DNA of 64,000 nt from Flaccisagitta enflata (taxonomy: Eukaryota; Chaetognatha; Sagittoidea; Aphragmophora): the NCBI GenBank assembly GCA_965153355.1, contig OZ231128.1:12276001-12340000 (forward strand), given 5' to 3'. The position numbers and the translations under genes are program-made. Shown here piece by piece: positions 22,287-64,000 of this stretch. Numbering within the stretch: the first letter of the stretch is position 1; each line of letters starts with the position of its first letter. Below the pieces are notes generated by a model that did no database searches, was not told where the DNA came from, and worked only from the letters and a program-made list of their open reading frames with translations.

Positions 22287-22422
22287 AACAAGGCCGCATA
22301 CACGGCCAATACCAGTCGTGGACGGGTGGGCAGTGGCAGAAATGCGTGTTTTTCCACTTTTCGACTCAAGCGGCACGGACCGACCGACCAACGGATGGAC
22401 AAAGCCGCTAGTCCGCGACTAA
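22287..22422 (+). mobile_element. rolling-circle-like element, family C, complete, nested in hAT
   Basis: AACAAGGCCGCATACACGGC, a GACCGACCAACGG core, and the end AGTCCGCGACTAAAA with a decayed hairpin. Confidence 0.7.
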
Positions 22423-22459
22423 AATGGGAACTGACCATTTTTTAAAACACCGGTGAACG

Positions 22460-22620
22460 GCCAGCAATCCTTGAAAAAGTATTTTGCGCGATAAAGACTC
22501 TCCCTCCCACTTCCGTTGAGGCTGAGCGCGCCTTCTCTGGTGCCGGGATGTTCCTGACTAAATTAAGATCCCGTTTAAGTGGGAAAACCATCGATGCTCT
22601 TTTCTCCAGAGGAAAAAAAC
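22460..22620 (+). pseudogene. hAT transposase dimerisation-domain remnant
   Basis: Reads ILEKVFCAIKTLPPTSVEAE then RAFSGAGMFLTKLRSRLSGK and TIDALFSRG. The LPPTSVEAERAFSxAGxxxTKxRxRLSxxTID block is the conserved C-terminal signature of hAT transposases. Upstream catalytic parts are missing, replaced by nested repeats. Confidence 0.9.
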
Positions 22621-23682
22621 CTTGGTTGCTACAAAATAATTATTTTTTTTTTTTTTTTTTGTTTACCACAAAACACTTTGAAACGTCTTACTGCTTTAAA
22701 TATGATAAAAAAAACCTCTTTTTCCCATTTCATTTCGTTTTTTTTTAGTACTGGTGGCTAGGATACATAGCTATATAGATTAATGAGAAAAATCCTCGAA
22801 ATTGCTCGATTAATGCTCGAGCAAATGACATTCAGGCCAATTAATCATCGAGCAAAATTTTTTTTGCTCGGTAACATCACTACTCATAACTGCCCTCAAG
22901 ACCTCAAATCAGCCCTCTGAACCTCAAATCCGCCCTCCAGGCCTCAAATCAACTCTTCAGGCCTCAAATTTGTTCTTTGGGCCTCAAGCCTGCCAAACTT
23001 CAAATCTGCTCTTTTGCACTTAATTCTGCTACACTTTTTTTTACTATAAGAACGTCATTTTTTGAGCAAGCCTTCAATGTTCTTAAATTTTGAGCAGTTT
23101 TAAGGTTTGAATGTTCTTAAATTGTTCTTGATTTAAATATACTTTTTAACCTTCAATTAAGAACGTTCTTAATTAGTTTTCAGTTTCTCATTAAGGAGAA
23201 AATGAAGGAAAATGTCAATGAAACAATAAAGTAGCAGATTTTAACGTTTTAAATGAATTAAGATCAATGAAAGTAGAAAAATATGCTAAATAAAGAGAGA
23301 CATGATTTGCTGAACAGAAGAGATACAGAGTCTGTTCAGTTACAAAGAACAATTGATTAAAAAAAGCCCAGGAAAAAAAATGTTCTTAGATTTTTAGGAT
23401 TTTAAGCCTAATGTTCTTAAATTTTTGAAGAAATGAAGCCTTCCAATTTTCTTAGCATGTTCTTAAATTTTTAACAATTTGAAGCCTAACGTTCTTATAA
23501 ACTTGGTTCTTATAAAAAAAAATCCGCCTCAGGATGTCTCGAAATTCACCCCTATGTCCTACAGGACATCGGCCTTTTAGGGCTGCTGCCCTGCTCTGAC
23601 TCCACTACTTCACTTTATCACTCCAAGCAGGGCATCGGGTACTGCTGACCATGGATGACCTTGGATGACTAGTTATGTATGT

Positions 23683-23780
23683 TTGTGTATGGAGTGGGGT
23701 TTGGAGAGTGAATGGGGGTTGGATGCCCCTGCCCACCAGTCCGCAACGATATTGAAACCCCGCGTTACTTGTTTTCCTAT
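23683..23780 (-). mobile_element. family C fragment
   Basis: TGGGGGTTGGATGCCCCTGC, CCACCAGTCCGCAACGATAT and CCCCGCGTTACTTGTT. The hairpin end is lacking. Confidence 0.6.
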
Positions 23781-23919
23781 AATTTCAATGTAAACTTCAA
23801 ATGTAAACTCTAAACTTGAAAAAGGTTCCCATCAAGCTAATGAATTACCCAAGGGCTTGTTTAACTCAAACTCATACGTGTTACACAATGCAGGGGTCGC
23901 ACAAGAAGTAATGGTCTAC

Positions 23920-24855
23920 GTGTAGGAGACGGCCGCACTAAGTTTTTACCTTTCCAACCTTAGTTTAATCACCAATTTCAACAGGGTTGAACAATCGGAT
24001 GGGTTGGAATTGGGTTTTGGGGTAAAGTTGGGTTTAGGGGTAGGGTTGAGTTTAGGGGAAGGGTTGGGTTTAGCGGTAGGATTGGGTATAGGGGTAAGGT
24101 TGGGTTTAGGGGTAGGGTTCGGTTTAGGGGTAGGGTTGGGTTTAGGGGTAGGGTTGGGTTTAGGGGTAGGGTTGGGTTTAGGGATAGGGTTGGGTTTAGG
24201 GGTAGGGGTGGGTTTAGGGGTAAGGGTGGATTTAGGGGTAGGGTTGGGTTTAGGGGTAGGGTTGGTTTTAGGGGTAGGGTTAGGTTTTGGGGTAGTTTTG
24301 GGTTTTGGGTATAGGGGGTAGGGTTGGGTTTAGGGGTAGGGTTGGGTTTAGGGGTAGGTTTAAATCTCAAGCGAAAAAGTGCTATACTTTCTTATAACCC
24401 TAACCCTAACCCTAACCCGTGACGCTCATGAGCGGGTGCATGTCGCTCACTTACTGAAACATTAACCCTAACCTCCAAACCCTAACCCTAACCTCCAAAC
24501 CCTAACCCTAACCTTATTTGACTTCACTTTGGAGGTATATGGGTTAGGGTTAGGGTTAGGGTTAGGGTTTGACTTCACTTTGGAGGTATATGTTGCGGGT
24601 TAGGGTTAGGGTTGAGGGTTAGGGTTGGAGTGGAGAAGTTAGGGTTAGGGTTTGGGTTAACCATAACCCGTTTAGGTGAGTGAATGGGGTTGGGTTTAGG
24701 GGTAGGGTTGGGTTTAGGGGTTGGGTGAAGAGGTTGGGTGAAGGGGTAGGGTTGGGTTAAGGGGTAGGGATGTCACTAAAAAATCATTGTAAGAGTGGGA
24801 TCACATGAAAAAATGCGAAAACGTATGTTTACATAAGTGCGGCCGTCTCCTACAC
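23920..24855. mobile_element. TIR element filled with telomere-like TTAGGG/TTTAGGGGTAGGG repeats
   Basis: Perfect 20-bp terminal inverted repeat GTGTAGGAGACGGCCGCACT (23920-23939) and its inverse (24836-24855). Between them about 360 bp of a variant 16-18-bp repeat (GTTGGGTTTAGGGGTAGG), then CCCTAA-oriented canonical hexamers (24395-24525), then TTAGGG-oriented ones (24540-24650), then the variant again. No target duplication is evident and no coding capacity. Confidence 0.8.
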
Positions 24856-24869
24856 CTTTGCCGAAGTAA

Positions 24870-26640
24870 TTAGCAAAATCAGGGGACGCAATCAGCGTAA
24901 TTAGCGCTGATTATGGCTTAAGCGCTTATAACATCAAGAACATAGTTTTACGAGTATTCACATACAAAGTTTATTTTTTTTTAGCAAGAGACAGTACGTA
25001 ACGTATAGTACAATGAAATTTATCAGATTTCCTGACATAACAAAATATTTACAAATAAAGCTAAACGCGGGGCCTTGATCTTGACTACTTTTCCATGAAC
25101 TAGAGAGAGCGGGGGAAAACTGTCAGAGAGAATAATAACAATTATTACAAGCGAATATTTAAGGATCCGTAACACAAAAAAAAGAGTTAAAAATCAGTTT
25201 GAAATTCTGCGCGGGGGTAAATAAAAATGGGAAGAATGTACATGCAAATGTACAATAATCGGTAAATAGAGAAAATAAGTACATAAAATCATATGTAAGA
25301 AGGGCGATAACACTAGTTTTTTAAATGTAAAGCGATTTTTTGGAGGAAAAGAACGAAAAAAAAAATTACAAGCGTGACATTATTACAAATTTTTAGTCGC
25401 GTGCACGCGACTCCAACCCGCTTTGTCGGTCCGTCCGTCTGTCGGTCCGTCCGTCTGTCGGTCCGTCCGTCCGTCCGTCCGTCGGTCCGTCCGTCACACT
25501 TTACTTTTTTGTACTATAACATCAACTTTTAGGTCATTTTAAGTCATTTTAAGTTATTTATAGTTATTCTAAGTCATTTTGAGTCAGTCTAAGTCATTTT
25601 AAGTCATTTTAAATCATTCTAAGTTATTTCAAATTATTTTTGGTTTTTTGTTTTTTTAGTCATTTTAAGTCAATTTTGGTCATTTTAGGTCATTCTAAGT
25701 CATTGAAAGTCATTCTAAGTCATTCTAAGTCACTCTTTGTCTGTAAGTCTCGCACGCGACTTATAGGTGTTGGCCTTGTTTAATAATATTCCGCCAAATT
25801 GCACTCAATCCACGGCTAAATAACAATAACCCACCTATTACTTAATTGAGGATAACAAATACCTTAGGTGTACAGTTCGGCGCATAATAGAAAGACCGCA
25901 TCTTTCTTTTTACTAATTCATAGCATTAATCCAAATTTTTATAAGCCAGAAAAAAAAAAATAATTATATGATCAATTTTATCAGCTACATAAAAAAATAG
26001 CTGTAACACACGATATCAATTTGCAATTCATTTCAAACAAATTAAAACTTTGCCTTTCCAAACATTTTTTTATTCTACTGAATCTGAACTAATACTTTAA
26101 ATGTTTTTTTTTTTAAACAATTGAATATCTTGTTTTACACCAATACTATCCCAAGATCTTATTACTTGATAACAATATTATCATTTTTTTAAATCTTTAA
26201 ATTATTTTTAATACTATTTCATGGGTAACCTTTCTAACGCGCCGCACTGTATCAACACACTCATTCATCAACATAAATTCCAACCCCTCGATCCTCCCAC
26301 CGTCTTAAGTCAAGCAAGCATCCCACGTCAAGCAAGCAAGCATCCCACAACAAGCAAGCAACCTTCATTAAACTAGCTAATGAATACGTTCCTATTGCTC
26401 AAATTGGCAACAACGCAACACAACATACCAACACCACATACCATCACAACACGCCAACACAACACGCCAACACAACATATCAACACAACATACCAACACA
26501 ACATTCCGGCTTATCCTAGACAGAACAAAATTTGCATAAACGCACCCAAAATTGGACTAGAAGGTCTACACAAAGCAAAATGATAATATACCATCCAACC
26601 TTCATTATAATTTTTCCAAATGCGGAACGGACGCTAATTT
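24870..26640. other. AT-rich intergenic DNA with one rolling-circle-like repeat
   Basis: Apart from the family A element at 25390-25780 and short CAAGCAAGCATCCCA and CAACACAACATAC tandem repeats (26310-26510), nothing is recognised. Confidence 0.5.
25390..25780 (-). mobile_element. rolling-circle-like element, family A with AAGTCATTTT minisatellite
   Basis: TTTTAGTCGCGTGCACGCGA palindrome end, then CGGTCCGTCCGTCTGT, about 250 bp of a degenerate 10-mer AAGTCATTTT, and the other end CGCACGCGACTTATAGGTGT, TGGCCTTGTT. Confidence 0.82.
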
Positions 26641-26653
26641 TTGTCGTGATACA

Positions 26654-26655
<2 letters not shown>

Positions 26656-26744
<89 letters not shown>

Positions 26745-26910
26745 TAAAGAGATAAAGACAAAGAGAAAAAGATAAAAAAAAGAAAGATAAAGAGAGAAGA
26801 TAAAAAGAAGAAAAAATAAAGAAAATAAAGAGACGAAGCAAGAGCGACGAAGAGACAAAGATAGAGACAGAGCAAAAGTGAGAGAGAGAGAGAGAGAGAG
26901 AGAGAGCGTG
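26656..26910. repeat. GA microsatellite cluster downstream of the catenin stop
   Basis: (GA)n of about 90 bp, GATAAA-rich variants, then a second (GA)n and a G run (26930-26945). Confidence 0.95.
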
Positions 26911-26988
26911 TTTGGTCAGGGGATGTGGGGAAGGGGGGGGGGGGCGGCTGAGAGGTGAAGAGTGATAAATTTGATCATTGTTGTGGCC

Positions 26989-62276
<35,288 letters not shown>

Positions 62277-64000
62277 CTGTTGTTTTTGCACAGTTTTGTT
62301 TGAATGATTTTTTTCCAAAATTCATCACGTTAACGGTTTGCCATGTAACAGCAAAAACGACATCGGAATCAAGAAAAAAATGAAGAAAAAGAGAGAGAGA
62401 AAAGGAAGAAGAGAAAATTTTTGTCAGCTTTGATAACAAAGTCATGGATGAACGACAACAGGAAATGAAGATAGTTATTTTAGTCATTTTATTCTTCTAG
62501 TGAGTATTAAGAAATTTCCTTTTCATCGTCGACCATTTTGAAGGAGAACCCACAGGTCTAATCTTAGTCCTAGATAAGACCCTTACATCAACTTATGAGC
62601 CCACTTTACCTTTACACTTTACTAAGACAGTTATTGGTCCCATCTCACTGACATCATCATCCCTTCCAAAGCTAATATTGTCCCATATCAAAATGAATGA
62701 TAAAGAGAAGAGACACCATCAAATTTTGCGTTTCTTAAACCGGACTACGGTTTTTTTTTCAGGCTGCTATTCTGTAACGCATTTCACATGGAATTTGCAC
62801 ATTCCCTCGCGTCGAGAGTTGGTTTTTGTTACTGTCGTAGTTGTAAAGGTAACGGCTGGAAGTAGAACGTTAAAAAGAGTCCGTTATGGTTTCGGAAACT
62901 GCTTCCATTTCCCCATTGCCAGCAACAATGACTGAAATTATGACGCCCATTTACGCACTTCTCCTTCAGTCAGAGAAAAAAAGATGAACCGAAACATTTT
63001 CCCCCTTGGGCGCGAAAGAAAGTTTCATCTTTTAATAGAGACAAGGAGGCTTGTTCTGTCTGTCCATCCTCTGTCCATCCATTCGCCCACCCACCCGATT
63101 GGATATTGCAACCCCCCGGTTACTTGTTCTACCGAGTTTCTATTTGCCGGCCTATCTATCAATCTGTCTGTTTCAAGTTATCTTGAGTGTCAAGTGCAGA
63201 AAAAAAAACAGAAATGTTCAAATAAAAGAGCGAATCGGCAGGATTTCGACATATGTCATTCTGAATGACTCATTCACTTGTCAAAAAGCGTCCATGACAG
63301 CGCTTTCAGCAATAGGCCTTCAAAAGGTCTTCATACATATGCGTGAGAGAAGAAATGGATTTATTGGAGGCAGACGAAAGACGCCGAGATTTTATACGCT
63401 TATGCGTAACTGCGTTTTTCCGAGAGTGACAATACTGTAACTGTAAAAACTATTATAATGATTGGCCTTTCATTTACAAACAGAACCTTAAACTTAAATT
63501 TCTAGCACAACAGAGAGGTTGATTGCCCGCATAACAATCAAAGTGTGTTTTTTTCCTAGGCCAAGCAACAACATTGACGTTCTCAAACTCGAGAGATTTA
63601 AGGTTCTACAGAATTTACGCCAGGGCCGCTGCCCCTCCCCCTGCGACTACCGCCCCCCCCCCCCCCAGCAAAAAAAATTGACTCGATATAACGATCACTC
63701 TGATCAACTGAATGTCCGTCCTCCGACTTCATTCTGGCAAAGAGAGAAAATGGCCAAATGGGCCAAATGGGCGGGGCATTGCTGAGCATGAGTGCGTCAC
63801 AGAGAAGAGAGGAAAGAGGCGGACTTAATGGTCACCACCTACGAACTTGAATCGTGAACGTCATAAAGTCGCGCGAGTGAGAGAAATGCCTCAATATCAA
63901 GCATTTTGGAGATTGACCACCGTTTTTAGTCGCGCGTATCAACGTTCATCGGTCGGTCCTTTTTTTGTCGCCTTTGGTTGTTTAACGTCATTTTAAGTCA
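62277..64000 (-). other. probable upstream catenin intron
   Basis: No exon recognised. Contains a degenerate family C fragment (63050-63135: GTCCATCCTCTGTCCATCC, TTGGATATTGCAACCCC), a poly-C tract (63650-63666) and, at 63926-64000, the beginning of a family A element (TTAGTCGCGCG..., AAGTCATTTTAAGTCA) running off the window. Confidence 0.5.

Larger units (their letters stand above)
21889..22882 (+). mobile_element. hAT transposon with 8-bp target duplication and transposase remnant
   Basis: Ends TAGTAATGTTACCGAGCAA and the inverse of TAGTGATGTTACCGAGCAA. Flanked by CTCATAAC at 21881-21888 and 22883-22890, a perfect 8-bp duplication. Inside are two nested family C copies and a + strand hAT dimerisation segment at about 22460-22620. 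It is inserted in the VNTR of a family D element. Confidence 0.92.
21644..23665 (-). mobile_element. family D element interrupted by hAT-B
   Basis: Left end TTTTTGGGCAGCGGCCCCAA with GGGCCGATGTCCTG and a CCATCTATCTGTCC core, then a VNTR of CCTCAAATCAGCCCTC units. After the hAT (21889-22882) the same VNTR resumes (CTCATAACTGCCCTCAAG...). It closes at 23550-23665 with CCTACAGGACATCGGCC, GGGCTGCTGCCCTGCT and a GGTACTGCTGACCATGG block. Confidence 0.7.
12822..26988. other. intergenic region between convergent receptor and catenin genes
   Basis: No convincing host exon. It is occupied by nested transposons, a broken LINE, a telomere-repeat element and AT-rich unique DNA. Stretches with nothing recognisable include about 9 kb in total, mainly 17880-19400, 23040-23540 and 24880-26640. 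Confidence 0.7.

Noticed and set aside
22548-22761. Open frames FLTKLRSRLSGK... as a host gene
   Set aside because: The segment is the conserved C-terminal block of a hAT transposase inside a bounded hAT element.
24395-24660. Chromosome end (true telomere)
   Set aside because: Telomere hexamers are internal, change orientation, and are enclosed by 20-bp inverted repeats with unique DNA on both sides.
26380-26583. 67-residue Thr/His-rich frame
   Set aside because: Translation of CAACACAACATAC tandem repeats.

Overview
This is a stretch of animal (metazoan) nuclear DNA. It is intron-rich and extremely rich in microsatellites, minisatellites and DNA transposons, and no bacterial-type gene organisation is visible. 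Two genuine protein-coding genes can be read by following exons whose reading phases and GT/AG borders agree. They converge. On the + strand, positions 491-12821 hold the 3' half of a class-A aminergic (dopamine D1-like) G-protein-coupled receptor: third intracellular loop, TM6, TM7 and tail. On the - strand, positions 62276-26989 hold about 16 exons of a p120/delta-catenin family armadillo protein. It runs from an acidic linker through the armadillo repeats to a PDZ-binding C-terminus, DSWV. The species cannot be fixed from sequence alone. One delta-catenin with a DSWV tail, a D1-like receptor, and abundant short elements carrying an ACGG-type tetranucleotide core (reminiscent of bivalve 'pearl' and DINE-1/Helentron elements) suggest a marine invertebrate.

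Layout. 1-12.8 kb: receptor exons with one 10.5-kb intron full of repeats, including a foldback MITE (4845-5463) and a 5-kb long-TIR transposon (5487-10534) that carries unrecognised peptide-coding segments. 12.8-27 kb: the intergenic zone. It holds nested insertions (a rolling-circle-like repeat hit by a MULE-like MITE, itself hit by a hAT MITE), a hAT element with transposase remnants (14192-16551), a broken non-LTR retrotransposon (19.5-20.8 kb), a second hAT (21889-22882) and a TIR element full of telomere-like repeats (23920-24855). 27-62.3 kb: delta-catenin, with small exons separated by introns of simple repeats, a 5.6-kb CACTG-ended inverted-repeat element (37966-43583), a 1.7-kb 18-mer minisatellite (54.9-56.6 kb) and many rolling-circle-like repeats. 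62.3-64 kb: probably the upstream catenin intron, with no recognised exon.

The most unusual feature is that several exon-intron junctions have been tandemly amplified. The acceptor side of one catenin exon is repeated ten times at about 103 bp. The donor sides of three other catenin exons are repeated two to seven times. The donor side of the receptor TM6 exon is repeated seven times at exactly 26 bp. A second strong pattern is a family of short elements whose terminal hairpin stem changes sequence between subfamilies by compensatory substitutions, and which insert without a target duplication. All gene models here are built by eye from phases, splice dinucleotides and family knowledge; no alignment or transcript was available.
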